From the NCBI RefSeq assembly GCF_002090115.1, contig NZ_BBRK01000005.1, forward strand, positions 496,001-560,000: a DNA stretch of 64,000 nucleotides, given 5' to 3'. Positions 1 to 8,267 of this stretch are shown here, one piece after another; the stretch's first letter is position 1; every line of letters starts with the position of its first letter. Below the pieces are notes generated by a model, which was given only the letters and a program-made list of their open reading frames with translations, was not told the DNA's origin and did no database searches. A program made the position numbers and the translations under genes. This stretch comes from Demequina sp. NBRC 110054 (GTDB lineage: Bacteria > Actinomycetota > Actinomycetes > Actinomycetales > Demequinaceae).

Positions 1-512
1 TCGAGCTGCGAGGCCTTGTCGGGGTTGTTGCTGAGCAGCCGCACCCGCCCGACGCCGACAGCCTCGAGCATCTGCGCGACCGCCGTGTAGTCCCGCTCGT
101 CCTCGGCGTGCCCGAGGGCAAGGTTCGCCTCATACGTGTCGAGCCCGGAGTCCTGAAGCGCGTACGCATCGAGCTTCGCGTAGAGCCCGATCCCGCGCCC
201 CTCCTGCCTCAGGTAGAGCAGGAACCCTCCCGTCGCGGCGATCCGCTCGACCGCCTCGCGCAGCTGAGGCCCGCAGTCGCATCGCTCCGAGCCGAGCACG
301 TCGCCCGTGAGGCACTCGCTGTGCGGTCGCACGAGGGGAGCCTCGCCCCCCATCTCTGCGCGCACCACCGCGTCCTCCCACTCGCCGAGGGCGAGGAGCA
401 GGTGCTCGGATCCATCGGCGAGCCCGCGGAACGTCATCACCTCGGCCACGGTCGAGTAGCCGTCGGCGAACGTCATCGGGACCCTCACCCGGGAGCGGAT
501 CTCTGCGGACAT
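1..512 (-). CDS. ribA: GTP cyclohydrolase II, C-terminus beyond the window edge
   Basis: The first step of riboflavin synthesis: GTP is opened to 2,5-diamino-6-ribosylamino-pyrimidinone phosphate in the cytoplasm. Translating the minus strand from ATG 512 gives 170 codons that include the zinc-binding cysteine pattern C-x10-C-x-C (in ECLTGDVLGSERCDCG) and the RQEGRGIGL and KLDAYALQDSGLDT blocks typical of RibA. An AAGGAGAG ribosome site lies just upstream of the start. There is no DHBP-synthase (RibB) domain before it, so this is a stand-alone RibA and not the RibBA fusion common in actinobacteria. The gene runs off the left edge, so its 3' end and operon partners are unseen. It is divergent from the alpha-glucosidase gene. 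Confidence 0.93.
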   Translation of the reverse strand, partial: MSAEIRSRVRVPMTFADGYSTVAEVMTFRGLADGSEHLLLALGEWEDAVVRAEMGGEAPLVRPHSECLTGDVLGSERCDCGPQLREAVERIAATGGFLLYLRQEGRGIGLYAKLDAYALQDSGLDTYEANLALGHAEDERDYTAVAQMLEAVGVGRVRLLSNNPDKASQL

Positions 513-632
513 CGTGTCTCTCCTTCGGGGCGCCTGCGGCGCGGATGTGAGGAGAACGCGGGGACGATGCGCGCCATTCCCGGTCTGGAGCGCACGCCTC
601 AGGCCCATCCCGCGACGCGCGGAGCGCTCGAC

Positions 633-661
633 TTGCCAAGAGTCGTGCAAGCGCTTACAAA
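633..661 (+). promoter_or_regulatory. aglA promoter with overlapping LacI-type operator
   Basis: A -35-like TTGCCA (633-638), a 17-base spacer and a -10-like TACAAA (656-661) lie 7 bases before the ATG at 669, so the transcript is probably leaderless. The near-perfect palindrome tgcaagcgcttaca (646-659, CG centre) fits the LacI-family operator form and covers the spacer and the -10. A repressor bound here would block polymerase. The LacI-type gene two positions downstream is the obvious candidate, giving induction by a sugar or alpha-glucoside. Confidence 0.75.
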
Positions 662-668
662 TGTCGCT

Positions 669-2330
669 ATGGCATTCCCTTCAGGCGACGACGCCTCGAC
701 CGACTGGTGGCGCTCCGCCGTCATCTACCAGATCTACCCCCGTTCGTTCGCGGACAGCGACGGCGACGGGGTGGGCGACCTCCCGGGCATCACGAGCAGG
801 CTCGACGATCTTGAGCACCTCGGCGTCGACGCCGTCTGGCTCTCGCCGTTCTACCGCTCGCCCCAGCACGACGCCGGCTACGACGTCGCCGACTTCTGCG
901 ACGTCGACCCGCTGTTCGGCACGCTCGAGGACTTCGACGCGATGGCTACGCGCGCGCACGACCTCGGCATGCGCGTGATCGTCGACATCGTCCCCAACCA
1001 CTCCAGCAGCGACCACGCCTGGTTCCAGGCCGCGCTCGCAGCCGGCCCCGGATCCCCCGAGCGTGCGCGCTACATCTTCCGCGAGGGCAAGGGTGAGGGC
1101 GGCGAGCTGCCGCCGAACGACTGGCGCTCGGTCTTCGGAGGACCCGCGTGGACGCGCGTCGTCGAGCCCGACGGCGCCCTCGGCCAGTGGTACCTGCACC
1201 TGTTCGACTCCTCGCAGCCCGACCTGGACTGGACCAGGGAGGAGGTGCGCGCCGACTTCGACGACATCCTGCGCTTCTGGCTCGCCCGCGGCGTCGACGG
1301 CTTCCGCGTCGACGTGGCGCACGGGCTCGTCAAGGCCCCCGGGCTGCCCGACTACACCGTCGAGCAGCGCGCCGCTGCCGCCGAGGGAGACCCGGCGGCG
1401 CAGAGCCCGCACTTCGCCCAGGAGGGCGTGCATGAGATCTGGCGCCGATGGCACGACGTGGTCGCGGAGTTCGGACCCGACCGCATCCTGGTGGCGGAGG
1501 CCTGGGTCCAGCCGCTGACCCGGATGGCTCACTGGGTCCGTCCCGACGAGATGCACCAGGCCTTCAACTTCGCGTACCTCATGACGGCGTGGGACGTCGC
1601 CGAGCTGCGCGAGATCATCGACGACTCGCTCAGCTCGTTCGGCTCCGTCGGGGCACCGAGCACCTGGGTGCTGTCCAACCACGACGTGGTCCGTCATGCG
1701 ACGCGCCTCGCGCTGACCGCGCCCAACCCGCAGGGTCATGGTCTCGGGCCCGACTCCCCCGGGCTCCCGCAGGTGGACCACGGCATCCGGCGGGCGCGCG
1801 CGGCCACCCTGCTCATGCTCGCGCTGCCCGGAGGCGCCTACCTGTACCAGGGCGAGGAGCTCGGCCTGCCCGAGGCGCTCGAGATCCCTGGCGATGCGCG
1901 GCAGGATCCGACCTGGGCGCGCACGCAGGGCGAGAGGTTCGGCAGGGACGGCTGCCGCGTGCCCATCCCCTGGGAGGCTGACGCCCCCGCCTACGGCTTC
2001 AGCCCGAGCGGCGATTCCTGGCTCCCGCAGCCCGCCGACTGGGCACCCTTCGCGAGGGACTCTCAGCGCGGGCGCGAGAGCTCGACGCTCGAGCTCTACC
2101 GAGCCGCGCTGGGCCTGCGCAAGGCGCACGGCCTCGGCACCGGCGATCTCACCTGGGTCGATGCCGCCGAGGGCGTGCTCGCGCTCGACAACGGCGACGT
2201 CCGCGTCGTCGCGAACGTGTCGGGCGACGACATCCCGCTCGCGGACCTGTCCGGCGAGGTGCTGATCGCCTCGGAGGAGCTCGACGGCGCACTTCCCGCC
2301 GACACGACCGTCTGGCTGCGACGTGGCTGA
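669..2330 (+). CDS. alpha-glucosidase / oligo-1,6-glucosidase, GH13 family
   Basis: An intracellular glycoside hydrolase releasing glucose from maltose-type or isomaltose-type oligosaccharides. The 553-residue protein shows all GH13 regions in order: DIVPNH, QPDLDW, GFRVDVAHG with nucleophile Asp215, LVAEAW with acid/base Glu277, and SNHD with stabilising Asp339. It opens with WWRSAVIYQIYPRSF, the usual N-terminus of this group, and has no signal peptide. The reading frame is open much further upstream, but ATG 669 matches the family start and sits 7 bases after a -10 element. It is first of three genes, followed by a LacI regulator and a sugar kinase. No sugar transporter is visible nearby. 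Exact linkage preference cannot be told from sequence. Confidence 0.92.
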   Translation: MAFPSGDDASTDWWRSAVIYQIYPRSFADSDGDGVGDLPGITSRLDDLEHLGVDAVWLSPFYRSPQHDAGYDVADFCDVDPLFGTLEDFDAMATRAHDLGMRVIVDIVPNHSSSDHAWFQAALAAGPGSPERARYIFREGKGEGGELPPNDWRSVFGGPAWTRVVEPDGALGQWYLHLFDSSQPDLDWTREEVRADFDDILRFWLARGVDGFRVDVAHGLVKAPGLPDYTVEQRAAAAEGDPAAQSPHFAQEGVHEIWRRWHDVVAEFGPDRILVAEAWVQPLTRMAHWVRPDEMHQAFNFAYLMTAWDVAELREIIDDSLSSFGSVGAPSTWVLSNHDVVRHATRLALTAPNPQGHGLGPDSPGLPQVDHGIRRARAATLLMLALPGGAYLYQGEELGLPEALEIPGDARQDPTWARTQGERFGRDGCRVPIPWEADAPAYGFSPSGDSWLPQPADWAPFARDSQRGRESSTLELYRAALGLRKAHGLGTGDLTWVDAAEGVLALDNGDVRVVANVSGDDIPLADLSGEVLIASEELDGALPADTTVWLRRG

Positions 2331-2363
2331 CGACGATATCTCCGGGCCCCGCGGCTGCCGCGC

Positions 2364-3416
2364 ATGAACGACGTGAGCATCCAGCAGGTCGCCGAGCGCG
2401 CGGGCGTCTCGACCGCGACCGTGTCGCGCGCGCTCGCCGGCAAGCAGAGCGTCTCCGAGTCCACAAGGCAGAAGGTCGCGGTCGCCGCGAAGGAGCTCGG
2501 GTACGTGGTCTCGGCGACGGCCTCGAGCCTCGCGAGCGGCCGCACCCGGTCGGTAGGCATCATGATGCCGTTCCTCGACCGCTGGTTCTTCACGACGGTG
2601 ATGGCGGGCGCCCATCGGGAGCTCACCGACGCGGGCTATGACGTCACTCTGTACCACTGCGAGCCGAATCGGCTCGACGACATCGACGGCACCGCGAACG
2701 TGCGCCGGGCGAAGCTCTTCGAGGACTCGCTCCTGCGGCGACGCGTCGACGGGCTCCTGCTCGTCACCCTGTCGCTCACGGCGACGGAGCGCGCGCGGCT
2801 CAGCGGGCTGAAGAAGCCCGTGGTCGGTATCGACCGCCCCCAGCCCGGGATCCCCACCTTCGCGGTCGACAACCTCAGCGTCGCCAAGGCGGCCGTCGGA
2901 CACCTCCTCGACCTCGGGCACCGGGACATCGCCTACATCGGCGGAGTCATCCCCTACGACCTCGACTTCCAGGTCCCCGTGCTTCGCCGCGCGGGATACG
3001 ACACCGCGATGGCTGAGGCAGGCATCCCGATCCGTCCCCGGTGGATCAGTGAGGCCGAGTACACGAGCGCGGGCGGCTACGACGTCGCGCGCAAGATCCT
3101 CGACGACCCCTCCGATCGACCCACCGCAGTGTTCGCGGCCTCCGACGAGATCGCCTACGGAGTCATGGTCGCCGCGCGCGAGCTCGGCCTGCGCGTGCCG
3201 GAGGACCTGTCGATCATCGGCATCGACGGCCACCCGACCGGCGCCGTGCTCGGGCTCACGACCATCGACCAGCACCCGGCGCAGCAGGGCGTCGTGGGCG
3301 CGAGGGCGCTGCTGCACGAGCTCGAGCCCGACGCCGCGCACGACGCGGTGCCCACGAAGCTGCCGTTCGAGGTGATCCACCGCCAGTCCACCGCAGCCCC
3401 CCGCCGCCGCACGTGA
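2364..3416 (+). CDS. LacI-family transcriptional regulator
   Basis: A sugar-responsive DNA-binding repressor of 350 residues. The N-terminal helix-turn-helix (QQVAERAGVSTATVSRALAG, about residues 5-24) and hinge (SLASGRTRSVGIMMP) are followed by a periplasmic-binding-protein-like ligand domain with the conserved FAASDEIAYGVM and DLSIIGIDG blocks. It lies 33 bases after the alpha-glucosidase gene and overlaps the next gene by four bases (GTGA), so all three are likely one transcript. The CG-centred palindrome in the aglA promoter is its probable target, which would make the operon self-regulated. The ligand is unknown, probably an alpha-glucoside or its breakdown product. Confidence 0.9.
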   Translation: MNDVSIQQVAERAGVSTATVSRALAGKQSVSESTRQKVAVAAKELGYVVSATASSLASGRTRSVGIMMPFLDRWFFTTVMAGAHRELTDAGYDVTLYHCEPNRLDDIDGTANVRRAKLFEDSLLRRRVDGLLLVTLSLTATERARLSGLKKPVVGIDRPQPGIPTFAVDNLSVAKAAVGHLLDLGHRDIAYIGGVIPYDLDFQVPVLRRAGYDTAMAEAGIPIRPRWISEAEYTSAGGYDVARKILDDPSDRPTAVFAASDEIAYGVMVAARELGLRVPEDLSIIGIDGHPTGAVLGLTTIDQHPAQQGVVGARALLHELEPDAAHDAVPTKLPFEVIHRQSTAAPRRRT

Positions 3417-4324
3417 CCGCGACCGGCGCGCAGAGGATCGCCGTGATCGGGCCGGCCTCGATCGACACGATCGTCGACCTCGACTCGCTGCCCGCCCCCA
3501 CGCCGCACACCGTGATGGCTCGAGGGTGGTCCACCCAGCTGGGTGGCACCTCGGCGGGCAAGGCCCTCCACCTTGCGGATGCGGGGGCCGACGCATGGCT
3601 CATCACGACAGAGGGCGACGACGCGCAGGGGGCGCGCGTCACGCGGATGCTCGCCGACCGCGGCGTCCGCGTCCATCCGGTGCCCACCGACGGGCCTGCC
3701 GAGCGCCACCTCAACCTGGTCGCGCCGCCCGGTCAGCGCCTGTCCATCTACCTCCAGCCCGCCGGCGAGCCGTCCCCCGACGCCGTCGCAGCGCTCGCTG
3801 ACCTCCTGGCCGCTGAACTGCTTCGCGCCGACGCGGTCTTCCTCGACCTCGCGCCCCTGGCCGCCGCGCTCGCCCCCGTCGTGACGCGCGCGGGACGCCC
3901 CGTATGGGTCGACGTGCATGACTACGACGGCACCGATCCCTTCCACGCGCCCTTCCTCGCGGCGGCCGACGTGGTCCTCATGAACGGCGATCGAATCGGG
4001 GACGCGGAGGCGTTCCTCGCCACGCTCGTGCGCGAAGGCATGCATGCCGCGGTGTGCACGCTCGGACCCGACGGTGCGCTCGGGGTGGCAGGCGACGGAA
4101 AGATCGTCAGCGTCGAGGCGGTTCCCACCGACGTGGTCGACACCAACGGGGCAGGCGACGCCTTCGCAGTCGGAATGCTGCTGTGCGCGCTCCACGAGGG
4201 CGCCACGGGCCGCCGCATGAGCGCACCGGAGCTGCACCGCGCCATGCAGGCAGGTGCCGCTCAGGCCTCGCAGGCGATCTCCAGCACCGGGATCGCTCCA
4301 GGGATGTCCGCGTGGGGCGAGTGA
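3413..4324 (+). CDS. PfkB-family carbohydrate kinase (ribokinase-like)
   Basis: An ATP-dependent kinase of a sugar or nucleoside, 303 residues. The C-terminal signature DTNGAGDAFAVGML carries the catalytic Asp and anion hole of the PfkB family. The N-terminal part has the di-glycine substrate region (QLGGTSAGKALHLA). The GTG start at 3413 overlaps the stop of the LacI gene, so translation is likely coupled. Its place in an alpha-glucosidase operon suggests it phosphorylates a released sugar, but PfkB members act on fructose, ribose, adenosine and others, and sequence alone does not decide. Confidence 0.85.
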   Translation: MTATGAQRIAVIGPASIDTIVDLDSLPAPTPHTVMARGWSTQLGGTSAGKALHLADAGADAWLITTEGDDAQGARVTRMLADRGVRVHPVPTDGPAERHLNLVAPPGQRLSIYLQPAGEPSPDAVAALADLLAAELLRADAVFLDLAPLAAALAPVVTRAGRPVWVDVHDYDGTDPFHAPFLAAADVVLMNGDRIGDAEAFLATLVREGMHAAVCTLGPDGALGVAGDGKIVSVEAVPTDVVDTNGAGDAFAVGMLLCALHEGATGRRMSAPELHRAMQAGAAQASQAISSTGIAPGMSAWGE

Positions 4325-4385
4325 GGCGACAGGTGGGACCGGCGAGGGCGAGCGGCGCGCCGAGGCGACCGCAGCATCGTCCCTG

Positions 4386-5258
4386 TCAGCGACGGCCGTT
4401 CATCGCCCTGGCGAGCAGGCCGAACACGACCGCTCCCGCAAGCGCCCCGAGCCCGACCCAGAGCGTGCGCGCGGTGAGAGTTGGCAGCGAGTCCTCGCTC
4501 AGCACGCCGCTGAGAAGCGCCTTGACTGCGCTGTCGTCGCCGCCGGGCACGAGAGCGACGATCGCGTCGACGCCCATGAACGTGAGCGCGGCCCACGCCC
4601 CGAGCGACATCACGCCGATCGCGAGCAGGAGCTTGGGGATGAACCAGGCGCGGCGCGGCGAGATCACGAGGCCCGCAACGACGAGGCCCGCGCCGAGCCA
4701 CAGCCCGTACTGCGCAAGGAACGCGAGGATCTTGTAGGCGGTGCGCGCGTGCTCGAAGGTGTCCGCCTCCATGACGACGACCTCGACCGGCGCGATGTCG
4801 AGGCGGCTCGCCGCCGCACCCACGAGCGGCGAGTCCTCGAGCTGCTCGGCGACGAGGCTGTCGACCTCGACGACGACCACGAGCGGCGCCTTCTCGCGGG
4901 TCTCGTCCGTGAGCGCATCCGCGATCTGCGCGCGCGCCTCCTCGGCCTGCGAGACGACGACGTCCTGGAAGACCTCGGAGCCGACGAGCGCCGCGAACAG
5001 CGACTCGAGCCCGTCCTCGAGTGCGGTGGACCCGAGCGAGATGCCCTGGTCGTCGAGCCACTCCACGACCTCCTCGGTGACCGAGGCCGCGAGGGTCTCC
5101 TGAACGGCGTCAGACTCGAGCGCGCGATCCGTGAAGCCGACCACCGCGGTGCCGTCCTCGACCGCCTCGACCGCGATGCCCCCGACGGCCCAGCCGAGGA
5201 TCGACGCCGCGCCCGCGAGGATGCACAGCGCCGACAGGATCGTGCGCAGCAGCCTCAT
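4386..5258 (-). CDS. integral membrane protein of unknown function, coupled to glnE
   Basis: A 290-residue protein with an N-terminal hydrophobic segment (about residues 5-28), a hydrophilic, acidic external or internal domain of about 150 residues (EALESD, VTEEVVEWLDDQG), then three hydrophobic segments near the C-terminus (AQYGLWLGAGLVVAGLVI, FIPKLLLAIGVMSLGAW and LWVGLGALAGAVVFGLLA). I do not recognise the family. It starts at ATG 5258, overlapping the glnE stop by four bases (ATGA), so it is translated together with glnE. The coupling implies co-expression with nitrogen control, but nothing in the protein proves a nitrogen role. Confidence 0.75.
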   Translation of the reverse strand: MRLLRTILSALCILAGAASILGWAVGGIAVEAVEDGTAVVGFTDRALESDAVQETLAASVTEEVVEWLDDQGISLGSTALEDGLESLFAALVGSEVFQDVVVSQAEEARAQIADALTDETREKAPLVVVVEVDSLVAEQLEDSPLVGAAASRLDIAPVEVVVMEADTFEHARTAYKILAFLAQYGLWLGAGLVVAGLVISPRRAWFIPKLLLAIGVMSLGAWAALTFMGVDAIVALVPGGDDSAVKALLSGVLSEDSLPTLTARTLWVGLGALAGAVVFGLLARAMNGRR

Positions 5259-8248
5259 CGGATCCCCTCGTCCCAGCCGAAGAACAGGCGTTCGAAGACC
5301 GCGCGCGCCCGGCGCGCGGTCCGGATGTAGCGGTCCTCGAGCTCGGGGCCGGTGTCGTCCGCCCCCATGATCTCGGCGAGCACCTTGAGCTCCCGCGCAT
5401 CGGGTGGGAGGACATTCGAGTCGCCCTTGCGACCTCGCAGCGCGATCGCGCCGCGCAGGTCCGTCGCGAGGATCCACGCCTCGCGCAGCGTCAGGGCGTC
5501 GTCGAACGAGATCAGGGCCGCGTCCTCCGCGGCGCGCAGGGCCCGCAGCGTCTCCGTCGTGCGCAGCCCCTCGATGCGGTGGGCGTGCTGGAGCTGGAGC
5601 AGCTGCACGGTCCACTCGACGTCCGACAGTCCGCCCGGACCGAGCTTGAGGTGGCGATGCGGGTCGACGCCGCGCGGCAGCCGCTCGGACTCCATGCGCG
5701 CCTTGAGGCGACGCATCTGCGCGAGCGCGTCGGGCTTCAGCGCCTCGGGGTAGCGCACCGGGGCGACCGCCTCCACGAACCTCTCGCGCAGGTCGGCATC
5801 GCCCGCGCAGGGCCTCGCGCGCAGCAGCGCCTGTGCCTCCCAGGGATCGGACCAGCGCGCGTAGTAGCCGACAGTCGAGTCGAACGAGCGCGCGAGCGGT
5901 CCGTTGCGGCCCTCGGGCCTCAGATCCGCGTCGATCTCGAGTGACGGCTGAGGCCCGACCTTCTGGAGCAGGTTGCGGATCACGGAGGCGAAGCGCTGCG
6001 CATGGGCGGCAGCATGGTCCCCGCCTCCCTCGAACACGAACTGGACGTCCGCATCGGACGCGTAGCTCATCTCTCGCCCGCCGTATCGCCCCATGGCCAC
6101 GACGAGCAGTCGCGGCGGCTCCTCGCCGATCTCCTCGCGCACCAGATGGACCGCGACCCGCATCGCGCCCTCGAGGAGCACGTCCGCAGCGTCGGAGACC
6201 GCGCCCGCGGCCCACGAGGCGTTGATCATGCCGAGCGTGTCCGCCGCCGCGACGCGGGCGTTCTCGCGCCGGCGCAGGCCGCGCATCGCGGTGATCGCCT
6301 GGTCCGCGTCGTCTGATCGCCGCAGGATCGCATCCGCCTCGGTCCAGAGGCGGTCGTAGGGCCTGGGCTCGAGCGCCTCGTCGGAGTCGAGCCAGCGCAC
6401 CTGCTCGGCGCTCGACAGCAGTGCTTTCGTGACGTAGCCGGACGTCGACAGCAGCCGCGCGAGCCGCTCGGCCGCAGTGCCGGAGTCGCGCAGGAGCTTC
6501 AGGAACCACTGCGCGGAGCCGAGCTGCTCGGACAGCTGGCGGAATGCCAGCAGTCCCGCATCGGGCTCCGGCCCCTCCGCGAACCACCCGATCATCGCGG
6601 GCAGGAGCTGCTGCCGGATCGCGGCGGAGCGTGACACTCCCCCGGTGAGCGCGACGATGTGGCGCAGCGCGGCGTCGGCGTCCTTGAAGCCGACCGCCTT
6701 GAGACGGTCGCGCGCCGCGGCGTTGTCGAGGCTCGCCTCACCCGTGCTGAGGCGCGCGACCACGGGCAGGATCGGTCGGTAGAACATGTCCAGGTGCATC
6801 GCTCGCACCCGTCGGCGGACGTCGTGCCACACCTCGTCCATGTACTCGACCGTCACGAAGCCCGAGGCGCGCGCAAGGATCCGGCGGTCCTCCTCGCGCT
6901 CGGGCATGAGGTGGGTGCGCGAGAGCTTGCGCAGCTGGAGCCGGTGCTCCCACACTCGGAGCTGACGGTAGGCGCGGTCCATCGCGGCGGCCTCCGGGCG
7001 CCCGACGTAGCCGGAGTCGCGCAGCGCGGCGAGCGCGGTGAGCGTCGACCGCGTGCGCAGCGACTCGTCCGCCCGGCCGTGGACCAGCTGGAGCAGTTGG
7101 ATCGTGAACTCGACGTCGCGCAGGCCACCGGGCCCGAGCTTGATCTGCCTGTCCACCTCGCGCGCGGGCACGTGCTGCTCGACGCGCTTGCGCATCGCCT
7201 GGGCTGCCTCGACGAACCCCTCGCGCTCGACCGCCGACCACACGAGCGGCTGGAGCATCGTCACGTAGCGCTCGCCGATCTCCATATCGCCGGCGATAGG
7301 ACGCGCCTTGAGCAGCGCTTGGAACTCCCAGCCCTGCGCCCAGCGCTCGTAGTACGCGAGGTGCGACGCGAGACCGCGCACGAGCGCGCCATCCTTGCCC
7401 TCGGGCCGGAGGTTGGCGTCGACCTGCCACAGCGGAGGCTCCGCGGCGAAGCGGTCGCAGGCGCGCGCCGCCGCCGCGGCCAGTCGCGTCGCGACCTTGA
7501 GGGAGACGTGCTCGTCCACGCCCTCCGCGGGCTCGGCGGCGTAGATCACGTCGACGTCGGACACGTAGTTCAGCTCGCGCGCGCCGCACTTGCCCATGCC
7601 CATGATCGCGAGCCTGGTGATCGCGTGGTCGGGCTCGTCCGCGCGGGCGATCGCGAGGCCCGCCTCGAGCGCCGCCCCGGCGAGGTCGGCGAGCGCGGTC
7701 CCGACGGCCGGCATGATCGCGAGCGGGTCGCGCTGGTGCAGGTCGATCGCCGCGACGCGGAGCAGCTCGCGTCGATACGCCACCCGCATGGCGACGACCC
7801 CGTCAGCGCCCGTGATCGTCGCGACCGGCGCGGGCGAGGCCGGGTCTCCTCCGACGGCCTCCACGAGCCTGGCTCGCACGTCGACCCCGTCGACCGGCTG
7901 ATCCTCGGTCAGCGTGGTGAAGTCCCTGAGCAGCTCGGGGTGGCGCACGAGGAAGTCGCCGAGCGCCTCGGAGCCGCCGAGCACAGCGGCGAGGAGCTCG
8001 CCCTGCGGAGTGCTGACGAGCGTGTGCAGCGTCTCGAGCTCGCCCCCGTCGCGCGCGGCCTCGCACACGCGCAGCAGCTGCAGCAGGCCCTTGTCGGGGT
8101 CCGAGTAGTACGACAGCGCGACGGCGGGGTCGCCGAAGCGGATCCCGGCGACGTCGGCGATCTGCTCGAGCAGCGTCTCCGCTCGGCCGGTGTCCATCAC
8201 CCCCGCGCGTCGCAGACGGGTGGAGAGGGAGACCTCGCGTGAGCTCAT
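5255..8248 (-). CDS. glnE: bifunctional glutamine synthetase adenylyltransferase/deadenylase
   Basis: GlnE adds AMP to, or removes it from, a tyrosine of glutamine synthetase in response to nitrogen status. The 997-residue protein has the expected duplicated layout: an N-terminal nucleotidyltransferase with GMGKCGARELNYVSDVDV (near residues 213-230) and a C-terminal one with AMGRYGGREMSYASDADV (near residue 715), each followed by a GlnD-UR-like helical domain (LGPGGLRDVEFTIQLLQL and LGPGGLSDVEWTVQLLQL). The frame stays open upstream into glnA, but ATG 8248 is the first start outside that gene and leaves a 19-base gap. It lies in the same transcript as glnA, upstream, and the membrane gene, downstream. 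Confidence 0.96.
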   Translation of the reverse strand: MSSREVSLSTRLRRAGVMDTGRAETLLEQIADVAGIRFGDPAVALSYYSDPDKGLLQLLRVCEAARDGGELETLHTLVSTPQGELLAAVLGGSEALGDFLVRHPELLRDFTTLTEDQPVDGVDVRARLVEAVGGDPASPAPVATITGADGVVAMRVAYRRELLRVAAIDLHQRDPLAIMPAVGTALADLAGAALEAGLAIARADEPDHAITRLAIMGMGKCGARELNYVSDVDVIYAAEPAEGVDEHVSLKVATRLAAAAARACDRFAAEPPLWQVDANLRPEGKDGALVRGLASHLAYYERWAQGWEFQALLKARPIAGDMEIGERYVTMLQPLVWSAVEREGFVEAAQAMRKRVEQHVPAREVDRQIKLGPGGLRDVEFTIQLLQLVHGRADESLRTRSTLTALAALRDSGYVGRPEAAAMDRAYRQLRVWEHRLQLRKLSRTHLMPEREEDRRILARASGFVTVEYMDEVWHDVRRRVRAMHLDMFYRPILPVVARLSTGEASLDNAAARDRLKAVGFKDADAALRHIVALTGGVSRSAAIRQQLLPAMIGWFAEGPEPDAGLLAFRQLSEQLGSAQWFLKLLRDSGTAAERLARLLSTSGYVTKALLSSAEQVRWLDSDEALEPRPYDRLWTEADAILRRSDDADQAITAMRGLRRRENARVAAADTLGMINASWAAGAVSDAADVLLEGAMRVAVHLVREEIGEEPPRLLVVAMGRYGGREMSYASDADVQFVFEGGGDHAAAHAQRFASVIRNLLQKVGPQPSLEIDADLRPEGRNGPLARSFDSTVGYYARWSDPWEAQALLRARPCAGDADLRERFVEAVAPVRYPEALKPDALAQMRRLKARMESERLPRGVDPHRHLKLGPGGLSDVEWTVQLLQLQHAHRIEGLRTTETLRALRAAEDAALISFDDALTLREAWILATDLRGAIALRGRKGDSNVLPPDARELKVLAEIMGADDTGPELEDRYIRTARRARAVFERLFFGWDEGIR

Positions 8249-8267
8249 CGGGCCTGCGCGGAGCCGA

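Noticed and set aside
108-668. Extension of the alpha-glucosidase frame upstream to 108
   Set aside because: It overlaps ribA on the other strand and the promoter and operator; the family start is ATG 669.
681-3596. Minus-strand open frame of 971 codons opposite aglA, lacI and the kinase gene
   Set aside because: It mirrors well-supported plus-strand genes and is rich in Arg, Ala, Gly, Val and Asp, as expected of antisense frames in GC-rich DNA; no recognisable domain.
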